A DNA stretch of 41,952 bases from UBA7398 sp964597305 (GTDB lineage: Bacteria > Actinomycetota > Actinomycetes > Nanopelagicales > Nanopelagicaceae). Positions 24,213 through 31,285 of the stretch are shown here, in pieces (the stretch's first letter is position 1; the number at the start of each line of letters is the position of its first letter). The stretch lies in contig CAZQWU010000007.1 of assembly GCA_964597305.1 (NCBI GenBank), positions 1-41,952 of the forward strand. Direction: 5' to 3'. A program made the position numbers and the translations under genes. The notes beneath the pieces are model-generated. The model was not told the DNA's origin. It did not search any database and was given only the letters and a program-made list of their open reading frames with translations.

Positions 24213-24220
24213 TAATTTTT

Positions 24221-24225
24221 CCTCC
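24221..24225 (-). promoter_or_regulatory. Ribosome-binding site of malE
   Basis: GGAGG, 8 nt before the ATG at 24212. It decides the start over the in-frame ATG at 24227. Confidence 0.7.
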
Positions 24226-24235
24226 ATGGATAATT

Positions 24236-24250
24236 GCTCTCGCCGAGAGC
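24236..24250 (-). promoter_or_regulatory. Small hairpin in the malE leader
   Basis: GCTCTCG and CGAGAGC flank a single central base just upstream of the malE ribosome-binding site. It is an odd-length near-palindrome, so it could be a repressor half-site pair rather than an RNA hairpin (a 1-nt loop is too tight unless inner pairs open). Confidence 0.4.
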
Positions 24251-24263
24251 GAGAACGTGGCTA

Positions 24264-24292
24264 ATTTCAGCCGTACTCTGGAGCGTAGTCAA
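24264..24292 (-). promoter_or_regulatory. malE: Predicted malE promoter
   Basis: On the minus strand TTGACT (24287-24292) and TGAAAT (24264-24269) are 17 bp apart. The expected start lies about 45 nt before the ATG. The -10 box overlaps one arm (TTTCAGCCGT, 24265-24274) of a 10-bp inverted repeat whose other arm ACGGCTGAAA is at 24346-24355. Confidence 0.5.
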
Positions 24293-24376
24293 ACGGAATC
24301 AGCGAAGCGCCTCCGCTTTATGCAGGAATTACGGTTTTGTTATAAACGGCTGAAAAAAGACCGAGAGCGTTACAGG

Positions 24377-25489
24377 TTAGGCGTGCAGGCCTGCGACCGT
24401 GCTATCCCAGCCTTTAACCTCTTCAGCTTTCCGTGGTCCTTTACCGATGTAGCGAGCTGAAGGTCTTACCAAACGACCAGTTCGCTTCTGTTCCAAAATG
24501 TGTGCGCTCCACCCGGCTGTTCGAGCCGAAGTAAACATCGAGGTAAATAAATGTGAAGGAACTTGAGCAAAATCGAGCACGATGGCAGCCCAAAATTCCA
24601 CGTTTGTTTCAAGAACTCGTTCTGGATGGCGTTCATGTAATTCTGCAAGCGCGGCTTTCTCTAACTCAAGCGCAACGTGATAACGCGGCGCACCGAGTTC
24701 TTTTGCAGTTCGTCGCAATGTTCGTGCACGCGGATCTTCTGCGCGATATACCCGGTGACCAAATCCCATAAGGCGTTCGCCACGATCCATCAAATCTTTT
24801 ACATATTTACGTGCATCACCTGATTTTTCTACAGCTTCAATCATGTGAAGTACTCGAGAAGGCGCACCGCCATGAAGTGGACCTGACATTGCGCCAACCG
24901 CGCCAGACATTGATGCTGCAACATCCGCACCGGTTGAAGCGATAACTCGCGCTGTAAATGTTGATGCATTCATTCCATGTTCTGCGGCTGAAACAAAATA
25001 GGCATCAATGGCGCGTACATGGAGTGGATCTGGTTCGCCACGCCAACGAATCATCATTCGTTCAACAACAGTGTGTGCTTTATCAATTTCACTTTGTGGA
25101 ACTGCTGGGAGATCACCACGAGCAGATTGCGCAACAAATGACAATGCCATGACAGATACACGTGCTAAATCTTTTCGTGCTTGTTCATCAGAGATATCGA
25201 GTAATGGTTTTAAACCCCAGGCAGGTGCAAGCATGGCAATGGCAGATTGAACATCGACGCGTACATCGCCAGTATGAATGGGAAGTGGATACGGTTCTGC
25301 TGGTGGTAACCCAGGATTAAATTCATCATCAACTAATAAACCCCAGACATTTCCAAACGAAACTCGACCAACAAGATCTTCAATATCAACGCCGCGGTAA
25401 CGTAACGCGCTTCCTTCTTTATCTGGTTCAGCGATCTCTGATTCAAACGCAACAACACCTTCAAGACCGGGTTTGAAATCGTCTGCCAC
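24377..25489 (-). CDS. citA: Citrate synthase (CitA-type, citrate synthase 2)
   Basis: 370 residues. The protein resembles mycobacterial CitA from end to end: GLEGVVAFESEIAEPDKEGS, LRYRGVDIEDLVG, PPAEPYPLPIHTGDVRVDVQ, and the catalytic blocks AAEHGMNASTFTARV, SGPLHGGAPSRVLHM and MGFGHRVYRAEDPRARTLR, with the conserved His residues and FWAAIVLDFAQVP. I place the start at the GTG at 25489, with AAAGG 6 nt upstream, where the similarity begins; 24 extra in-frame codons upstream are not family-like. It makes citrate (or methylcitrate) from acyl-CoA and oxaloacetate. It is divergent from pdxH. 164 bp separate its stop from malE. Confidence 0.94.
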   Translation of the reverse strand: MADDFKPGLEGVVAFESEIAEPDKEGSALRYRGVDIEDLVGRVSFGNVWGLLVDDEFNPGLPPAEPYPLPIHTGDVRVDVQSAIAMLAPAWGLKPLLDISDEQARKDLARVSVMALSFVAQSARGDLPAVPQSEIDKAHTVVERMMIRWRGEPDPLHVRAIDAYFVSAAEHGMNASTFTARVIASTGADVAASMSGAVGAMSGPLHGGAPSRVLHMIEAVEKSGDARKYVKDLMDRGERLMGFGHRVYRAEDPRARTLRRTAKELGAPRYHVALELEKAALAELHERHPERVLETNVEFWAAIVLDFAQVPSHLFTSMFTSARTAGWSAHILEQKRTGRLVRPSARYIGKGPRKAEEVKGWDSTVAGLHA

Positions 25490-25612
25490 TGTGAACCTTT
25501 CGTTGGTGATTCGGGAATGCCCGCCTGCGCCGTATTCTGCCCCTTGGTGGGTAATGGGCAAAACCGGATTTCAGGAGATGCCCCTAAAGCGAAAGTGACG
25601 TTAGATACACGT

Positions 25613-26278
25613 ATGAGCGAAGTGTTCAATCGAGACGAGATCGCTGCGATGCGTCGTTCCTACGGTGATGCAGGTTTGTCAGAAAACGAGATCACACAAG
25701 ATCCCTTAATTCAATTTTCGAAGTGGCTCAATGATGCCTCGCAGAACGCCTTGATTGTCGAAGCAAATGGCATGGTTCTCTCCACGGTAATGGGAACTCA
25801 ACCTATGTCGCGAAGTGTTCTCCTCAAGGATGTCAATGAAGCTGGCTTTACTTTTTTCACCAATTACGAATCACAGAAAGGGCAAGCTCTCGAGAATAAT
25901 CCGCTGGTCTCTCTACTTTTTCCTTGGTACGCCATGGAACGTCAAGTCATTATTCTTGGCAAAGCTAGCAAGGTCTCGCGCGAAGAGAGCGCTTCCTATT
26001 TTTCAACCCGACCCTGGGCTTCACAAATTGGCGCTTGGGCGAGTGATCAATCTCGACCATTGATAAATCGAAAAACCTTGGAAGAGCGTTTTGCAGAATA
26101 TGCTGCTCGATATCCGGAAGGCAGTGAAGTGCCACTACCACCATTTTGGGGCGGCTATCGCGTCACACCGACTAGTATTGAATTCTGGCAAGGCCGATAC
26201 TCTCGATTACATGATCGATTGCGCTACGTCAGAGATGGCAACGGCGCCAACTGGACGCTCCAACGTTTTTATCCGTAA
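25613..26278 (+). CDS. pdxH: Pyridoxamine 5'-phosphate oxidase
   Basis: 221 residues, the family length. The FMN-binding split-barrel has TQPMSRSVLLKDVNEAGFTF, SQKGQALENNPLVSLLFPW, and MERQVIILGKASKVSREESA, then RPWASQIGAWASDQS, and the C-terminal signature EFWQGRYSRLHDRLRY. It oxidises pyridoxine or pyridoxamine 5'-phosphate to PLP. The start ATG at 25613 matches the family start; the frame is open upstream to 25517 but this part is not family-like. TTAGAT lies 6 nt upstream, a leaderless-type signal, though a weaker match. It is next to serC, a PLP enzyme also tied to vitamin B6 synthesis. Confidence 0.93.
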   Translation: MSEVFNRDEIAAMRRSYGDAGLSENEITQDPLIQFSKWLNDASQNALIVEANGMVLSTVMGTQPMSRSVLLKDVNEAGFTFFTNYESQKGQALENNPLVSLLFPWYAMERQVIILGKASKVSREESASYFSTRPWASQIGAWASDQSRPLINRKTLEERFAEYAARYPEGSEVPLPPFWGGYRVTPTSIEFWQGRYSRLHDRLRYVRDGNGANWTLQRFYP

Positions 26279-26302
26279 TTGATTCAGGAGAAAATCTCAG
26301 CG

Positions 26303-27427
26303 ATGACAGATGGCATAAAGATACCCGCCGAATTAAAACCACGCGACGGACGATTTGGTTGTGGTCCGTCAAAAATTCGTCCAGCAGCGCTCACTGCTCT
26401 ACATTCGCACGGCGCGTCAATCATGGGAACATCGCATCGACAAAAGCCAGTAAAGAATGTTGTTGCTCGGGTACGCAATGGCCTTCACTCACTCTTCGCA
26501 TTGCCCGATGGATATGAAGTAGTGCTCGGAAATGGCGGCTCTACTGCATTTTGGGATATCGCCACGCTCGGACTTATTGAGAAAAAATCTCAACATCTTT
26601 CGTTTGGTGAATTTTCCTCAAAATTCGCATCAGCAGCGCTTGAAGCGCCATTTCTCGATCAACCAACAATTATTAAAAGCGAGCCAGGAACACATCCACT
26701 CCCCACTGCTGAAGCCGGAGTTGATGTTTACGCTCTCACGCATAATGAAACATCGACCGGTGTAGCTATGCCTATCAAACGTCCAGCTGATACAGATGGT
26801 GCATTAGTACTCGTTGATGCAACAAGTGCAGCTGGTGGTTTATCTGTGGCCGCTCACGAATTTGATACCTATTACTTTGCCCCACAAAAATCTTTCGCCT
26901 CTGATGGTGGTTTATGGATTGCAGTGATGAGTCCAGCTGCGTTGGAACGTGCAGCAAAAATTAAAGCCAGTGGCCGTTGGATTCCTGCTTTCTTTGATCT
27001 CACCATCGCTATTGAAAATAGCCGATTAGATCAGACCTACAACACACCAGCCGTCGCCACGTTAATTCTCCTTGCTGAACAAATCGAATGGATGAATTCC
27101 AATGGCGGACTTGCTTTTGCAACGGGACGAAGTAGTGAATCTGCACAACATATCTACGATTGGGCTGAAAAAACCTCGTACACCACACCATTTGTCACCG
27201 ACCCAGCGATGCGTTCACAGGTTGTTGCAACAATTAATTTTGATGAGTCACTCGATGCCTTAGCGATTGCACAAACTTTGCGCGCCAATGGAATCGTCGA
27301 TACGGAGCCCTATCGAAAACTTGGCAAGAACCAATTACGAATCGGAATGTTTCCGGCGGTTGATCCTGACGATGTTCGTGCGCTCACATTGTGTATTGAC
27401 TATGTCGTATCACAGATGGCCACATAA
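26303..27427 (+). CDS. serC: Phosphoserine aminotransferase
   Basis: 374 residues, closest by memory to the mycobacterial SerC subtype: IKIPAELKPRDGRFGCGPSK at the start, MGTSHRQKPVKNVVARVR, ALPDGYEVVLGNGGSTAFWD, THNETSTGVAMP and YYFAPQKSFASDGGLW, whose Lys binds PLP. The end is NGIVDTEPYRKLGKNQLRIG. It converts 3-phosphohydroxypyruvate to phosphoserine. The ATG at 26303 fits the family; AGGAG lies 12 nt upstream, a rather long spacing. It follows pdxH by 24 bp. Confidence 0.95.
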   Translation: MTDGIKIPAELKPRDGRFGCGPSKIRPAALTALHSHGASIMGTSHRQKPVKNVVARVRNGLHSLFALPDGYEVVLGNGGSTAFWDIATLGLIEKKSQHLSFGEFSSKFASAALEAPFLDQPTIIKSEPGTHPLPTAEAGVDVYALTHNETSTGVAMPIKRPADTDGALVLVDATSAAGGLSVAAHEFDTYYFAPQKSFASDGGLWIAVMSPAALERAAKIKASGRWIPAFFDLTIAIENSRLDQTYNTPAVATLILLAEQIEWMNSNGGLAFATGRSSESAQHIYDWAEKTSYTTPFVTDPAMRSQVVATINFDESLDALAIAQTLRANGIVDTEPYRKLGKNQLRIGMFPAVDPDDVRALTLCIDYVVSQMAT

Positions 27428-27438
27428 GAGCGACGCCA

Positions 27439-28599
27439 TTGACTCAATCCACTTTTAAACACGATTCTGTATTTTGGATCGTTAGTTTGCAAGGCGCTGT
27501 ATTTGGCTTTTTTATGGGTGGTTTTGGTCCATCCCAGCCTCTCTTACAGCAAGCGCAAGGGACTTCAGGAACTATTGCTGGACTCCATGGAACAGCGCTA
27601 GGTGTTTCATCCCTTGTCGCTGGACTCATTAATTCTCGATTGGTACATCGATTTGGTCGAGTGGGAACATCGTGGTTAGGAATGGTGGTGTTCTTTTGTG
27701 GTGCAGTGATATACGCATGTGCGACATCACCATTGTTTTCTATCCCCGCATCGCTATTAATTGGCCTTGGAGTTTCGGCAATGATCAACTCCATGACAGC
27801 GCTGCTTGCCGTTCACTACGGTGATTACGCTGGTCGCGCCACCAGCCAATCCAATGGAATCAATTCTTTATCAAGTATGAGTGGAACTTTTTTTATCGGT
27901 GTACTCGCTACTGCTTCACTTAATTGGCGACTTGGACTACTTCTACCCATCCCGTGTGGAATAGCTTTATATTTTTATTATCGCAATAAAATTCGCGACG
28001 AAGAGGTACGGGAAACTCACCATCAACGCGGATCTTTGAGTCGAAAATTCTGGATTGGCTGGATTGGATTAACTGCGTGTATCTCCACCGAATTTGCCAC
28101 GGGATTTTGGGCGGCAAAATTACTGAATGACCGTACGGGATTAAGCACTGCAGTAGCAACAACCGCCGTTCTCGCCTTTAGTTCAGGAATGGCAATAGGC
28201 CGTTGGTTTAGTCCGCTTGTTTTATCACGTTTTGATCTTGATCTTCGCCTCTTAATTCTGCTCGCTGTGCAACTCGTCGGCTTTATTCTCTTCTGGTCAT
28301 CGCATCAAAAAGTATTGGCAATTCTTGGTCTTCATATTGTTGGCCTAGGAGTATCAGCACAGTTTGCAATGTCAACGCTTCGGTTAGTCAGGCTCAGTGA
28401 CGATCGCCCGGATTTAGCGCTTGGTATGAATGCCTTTGGCGCAGGGCTAGCTATTGCTGGCGCTCCCCTCATTCTGGGTGCGCTCTCAGACACGATCGGA
28501 ATTTCGCGCGGATATTTAATGGTTCCGGTAATTCTCGCGATCGCCGTATTAGCCGTACGGCTCACACCAACGTCGCATCTCAACAAAGCCGCTTCATAA
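27439..28599 (+). CDS. MFS transporter
   Basis: 386 residues with about twelve membrane helices. The first helix holds GAVFGFFMGGFGPSQPLLQQ, and the loop after helix 2 has NSRLVHRFGRVGTS, the MFS-type basic loop. It starts at a TTG (27439), 11 nt after the serC stop, with no clear ribosome-binding site, so coupling to serC is likely. Substrate unknown; drug or metabolite export is possible. Confidence 0.85.
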   Translation: MTQSTFKHDSVFWIVSLQGAVFGFFMGGFGPSQPLLQQAQGTSGTIAGLHGTALGVSSLVAGLINSRLVHRFGRVGTSWLGMVVFFCGAVIYACATSPLFSIPASLLIGLGVSAMINSMTALLAVHYGDYAGRATSQSNGINSLSSMSGTFFIGVLATASLNWRLGLLLPIPCGIALYFYYRNKIRDEEVRETHHQRGSLSRKFWIGWIGLTACISTEFATGFWAAKLLNDRTGLSTAVATTAVLAFSSGMAIGRWFSPLVLSRFDLDLRLLILLAVQLVGFILFWSSHQKVLAILGLHIVGLGVSAQFAMSTLRLVRLSDDRPDLALGMNAFGAGLAIAGAPLILGALSDTIGISRGYLMVPVILAIAVLAVRLTPTSHLNKAAS

Positions 28600-28609
28600 T
28601 TCAACGACC

Positions 28610-28690
28610 GTGAACTACACCGTGCGGCGCGTACTTACCATCATTACATTAGTCGCCATTGTTTTACTTATTATCGTAGGGAGTTTCTAG
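28610..28690 (+). CDS. Candidate 26-residue single-helix membrane protein
   Basis: A frame from GTG at 28610 to TAG at 28688-28690. The product is MNYTVRRVLTIITLVAIVLL plus IIVGSF: a short basic head and one membrane helix. It fills the space after the MFS gene and overlaps the end of the convergent MFS gene by 27 bp. CATAAT lies 9 nt upstream; no ribosome-binding site. A real microprotein is plausible, but chance cannot be excluded from one sequence. Confidence 0.35.
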   Translation: MNYTVRRVLTIITLVAIVLLIIVGSF

Positions 28691-29911
28691 AACATCATCG
28701 ACGAGAAAACTTTCTGGCGCTGAAAGATTTCCGCGATACCGAGTGTAAATAGCTAAAACACTTAAAGTTGTGATGATGCCACAGAGCGCCATAGTTTCTC
28801 GGACGCCAATCGTTGAACTGAGCCAACCAATAACGGGCGAACCCACCGGTGTTCCTCCCATAAATACCGTGAGATAAATTCCCATCACCCGACCACGAAT
28901 CGCTGGATCGGTTCGCACTTGGACTATGGCATTTGCGGTAATTAGTGTGAGAAGTGCAATACATCCACCGATGGGTAATAACAGCGCATAAATTGCATAG
29001 GTTGGCGCAAAACTTTCTAGCGTCACAATAACGCCAAACACCATCGCGCCAAACATGGAGAATCGCGGATGGCGTCGCTTTTCAAGTCGCGCTGATAGCA
29101 GCGCTCCAGTGAAAGAACCAATAGCCAAGATACTGCCAAGCGCACCGTACGAGGCTGCTCCTTTATGGAAAACTTGAGTCGCCATTAATGTATTAAAAAT
29201 CATGAAATTGAGTCCGAATGTTGCAGTAAAAAAAACTGTGAACATCACTCCTAAAATGTCAGATCGCGCTTTCACATAGGCAAACGCTTCACCAATTTTG
29301 GCGCCGATGTTGGGTTTGTTTTCAATGTGAAGATCTCGTTCACGAATAAAGTACAACGCCGCGATAATAAAAATGTACGAGGTAGCGTTGAGAAGAAATG
29401 ATGGACCCGTTCCAAAAGCAGCGATTAATAAGCCAGAAACGCCGGGACCGATGAGTCGGGCCAAATTGAAATTTGCTGAATTAAGGCTCACGGCGTTGCC
29501 CAAATCTTCGCGACCGACAATTTCGGCCGTGAAACTCTGCCTTACGGGTGCATCAATTGCACTTGCCAAGCCGAGCCCGAATGCGCAGACAAATACATGC
29601 CAGAGTTTGATCTGATTAGTCACGACCAATAACCCAAGCGTGAGCGCGGTAATTCCGCCACCAATATTGCAGAGAATCAATACTCGCCGCTTATTAAATC
29701 GATCAGCTAATGCACCGCCTTGAATGCTCAACAACAAGGCGGGTAAAAATTGAATTCCTGTAACAAGACCAACATAGGTACCGCTACCGCTTAATTGCAA
29801 TACCAACCAATCCTGTGCAATCCGTTGTGCCCAGGTACCGATATTCGAAAGAGTATTTGCCGGATAGATAATTCGATAATTGCGGTGACGAAACGACCGC
29901 AAATAACTCAT
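28664..29911 (-). CDS. MFS transporter (EntS/Tet-like)
   Basis: 415 residues and about twelve helices. MSYLRSFRHRNYRIIYPANT is the typical start of this exporter branch (F.. RNFR.. F.A...S..G.W), followed by AQRIAQDWLVLQLSGSGTYV, and GGALADRFNKRRVLILCNIG is the helix 2-3 loop. A C-terminal block has ALCGIITTLSVLAIYTRYRG. Substrate unknown. The ATG at 29911 has TAGAGT 6 nt upstream, in a bidirectional promoter shared with the DUF2530 gene. Confidence 0.88.
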   Translation of the reverse strand: MSYLRSFRHRNYRIIYPANTLSNIGTWAQRIAQDWLVLQLSGSGTYVGLVTGIQFLPALLLSIQGGALADRFNKRRVLILCNIGGGITALTLGLLVVTNQIKLWHVFVCAFGLGLASAIDAPVRQSFTAEIVGREDLGNAVSLNSANFNLARLIGPGVSGLLIAAFGTGPSFLLNATSYIFIIAALYFIRERDLHIENKPNIGAKIGEAFAYVKARSDILGVMFTVFFTATFGLNFMIFNTLMATQVFHKGAASYGALGSILAIGSFTGALLSARLEKRRHPRFSMFGAMVFGVIVTLESFAPTYAIYALLLPIGGCIALLTLITANAIVQVRTDPAIRGRVMGIYLTVFMGGTPVGSPVIGWLSSTIGVRETMALCGIITTLSVLAIYTRYRGNLSAPESFLVDDVLETPYDNK

Positions 29912-29928
29912 GGGAGTACTCTACTTTC
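29912..29928. promoter_or_regulatory. Bidirectional leaderless promoter with one shared -10 element
   Basis: The 17 bp between two divergent ATGs contain TACTCTA at 29917-29923. On plus it gives TACTCT + 6 nt + ATG (29929); on minus it gives TAGAGT + 6 nt + ATG (29911). The two -10 boxes share five base pairs. Confidence 0.65.
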
Positions 29929-30105
29929 ATGAAGAGTGCCCTGTTGGTTATTGGGATCGGAATATCAATCTGGCTTGCCGCATTGATCGTTGCACTTGCA
30001 ATCGGTGCTCAATCCAAAGTGATCTACACATGTCTTGTTGGAATAGCGCTTGGTCTGATCGGGATTCGCTACACCATTCGTCGTGCTAATCGAGGTGAAA
30101 TTTAA
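29929..30105 (+). CDS. DUF2530-like small two-helix membrane protein
   Basis: 58 residues. Two membrane helices: SALLVIGIGISIWLAALIVA and CLVGIALGLIGIRYTIRR, the second with the LGLIG.RY...R pattern that I associate with actinobacterial DUF2530. The start at 29929 follows a TANNNT box by 6 nt. The gene is convergent with the cold-shock gene (4-bp overlap of stops). Function unknown; the family is typically 70-90 residues, so this is a short member lacking an N-terminal extension. Confidence 0.75.
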   Translation: MKSALLVIGIGISIWLAALIVALAIGAQSKVIYTCLVGIALGLIGIRYTIRRANRGEI

Positions 30106-30482
30106 CCTTCGATTTGTTGCGCGATTCCGCGCAGCACTTTTGCCACACGTTGCGCTTCTGCTTCGGAAGGAAAACGACCATGGCGAATTCCATTTCCCAC
30201 TCGATCTAACATTTTGATGCTTTCTTCAATAATGATCGCTAAATCATCATTTGCTTGTCGACTACCTGACAAAGTTGGTGGCGCATCAATAACTCGAACA
30301 GAGAGCGCTTGTGGACCGCGGCGACCTTCAGCAACACCAAATTCAAGTTTGGTGCCAGGTTTCACTGTTGTCACACCTTCTGGAAGGTTTGCCGCCGCTA
30401 AATAAACATCTTCACCTTCATCAGATGCGATGAAACCAAAACCTTTTTCAAGGCTGAACCATTTAACACGTCCAGTTGGCAT
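30102..30482 (-). CDS. CspB-type cold-shock domain protein with C-terminal extension
   Basis: 126 residues. The cold-shock domain (residues 1-66) has MPTGRVKWFSLEKGFGFIAS with the RNP1 motif intact. RNP2, usually VFVHFSAI, reads VYLAAANL, so the central aromatic and His are gone, as in the mycobacterial CspB branch. GRRGPQALSVRVI ends the domain, and about 60 residues of helical extension follow. It is likely an RNA/ssDNA-binding protein with changed affinity. AGGGGAG (30489-30495) lies 6 nt before the ATG. Confidence 0.88.
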   Translation of the reverse strand: MPTGRVKWFSLEKGFGFIASDEGEDVYLAAANLPEGVTTVKPGTKLEFGVAEGRRGPQALSVRVIDAPPTLSGSRQANDDLAIIIEESIKMLDRVGNGIRHGRFPSEAEAQRVAKVLRGIAQQIEG

Positions 30483-30578
30483 AGCAATCTCCCCTTCTCT
30501 TTCGATTCACATCCAGCTCTCGTTATTCATAAGCCGTGTTCTCACGGGCAGAGGGTTAGTTTATCTCAGGATTTTCTT

Positions 30579-30621
30579 CGCTCGTCGGTCAGTTTTCAGC
30601 GAGATTATTCGCTGACGAGCG
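30579..30621 (-). terminator. Nested inverted repeats at the end of the DUF3027 gene
   Basis: CGCTCGTC (30579-30586) pairs with GACGAGCG (30614-30621), and CAGCGA (30597-30602) pairs with TCGCTG (30609-30614). The inner pair flanks the TAA stop. On the minus strand the downstream sequence is AAGAAAATCC, with no U run, so termination is uncertain. Confidence 0.35.
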
Positions 30622-31285
30622 CTTCGGAGTGAGCGCCACAGCCATGATCAACCGAGACGACGCGACCATCTTCAGGAGAAATTGCGTTGGCACATACGCC
30701 GAATGCTTGGCGAAGTGAACCAGCGATGGCGAGAAAAAAACCACATGATGAACATGGTTTTGGTGCTTGTTGCGCCATGGGCGTATTCGGTCCTCGATCA
30801 CCGGTGTACCAGCGTTTACTTGCCTGATCTCGACCCACAATGGACATCACTCGCGCACGACCAAGCCCGAATTCAAAAAGCTGAGAAAGTTCTAACTCTT
30901 CATCGTTGGGAAGCGCTGCGTATCCTGGAACTAATCGTTCATCATCGGCAGCAGTAGGAACAACATCGCCAACACCAACATCGCCGGGTTGAATTCGATC
31001 GCGATAGGGAATCCACGTTGGTGCCAATAATGAATCCGGACCAGGAAGTAGAACAACGTCACATACGGTTGGTTGATCATCGCCAACTTTTGTCAACGTT
31101 ACTGCCCAACGCCAACCTACATATCCAGGAAGCGCTGCTTCAAATAAATATGTTGCTAGGTGATCGCTATCGGTTTCAATAGAAACGAGTTCGCCTACAG
31201 CATCGCCAGCAACCTTGGCGTCTTTGGCATCTTCAATCGCCGCCGAACGCGCAAGGTCGCGTGCGTTAAATGGATCAGTGATCAA
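30605..31285 (-). CDS. DUF3027 protein
   Basis: 226 residues. PGYVGWRWAVTLTKVGDDQP, VCDVVLLPGPDSLLAPTWIP and RIQPGDVGVGDVVPT match the DUF3027 core found across actinobacteria. The C-terminal part adds a Cys/His cluster: CSSCGFFLAIAGSLRQAFGVC and VDHGCGAHSEA, probably a zinc site. The frame begins with TTG directly after the groEL TAG stop, so translation is coupled to groEL. Function of the family unknown. The groEL link is notable. Confidence 0.85.
   Translation of the reverse strand: MITDPFNARDLARSAAIEDAKDAKVAGDAVGELVSIETDSDHLATYLFEAALPGYVGWRWAVTLTKVGDDQPTVCDVVLLPGPDSLLAPTWIPYRDRIQPGDVGVGDVVPTAADDERLVPGYAALPNDEELELSQLFEFGLGRARVMSIVGRDQASKRWYTGDRGPNTPMAQQAPKPCSSCGFFLAIAGSLRQAFGVCANAISPEDGRVVSVDHGCGAHSEALVSE

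Noticed and set aside
24213..24227. ATG at 24227 as malE start
   Set aside because: It overlaps GGAGG, which is the ribosome-binding site of the ATG at 24212, where a normal signal peptide begins.
25490..25561. 24-codon N-terminal extension of citrate synthase
   Set aside because: Not family-like, and a good ribosome-binding site precedes the GTG at 25489.
25533..25590. Repeated GGGCA/TGCCC pieces upstream of pdxH, perhaps a riboswitch
   Set aside because: No recognisable riboswitch core, and the likely pdxH transcript starts at or near the ATG, after this sequence.
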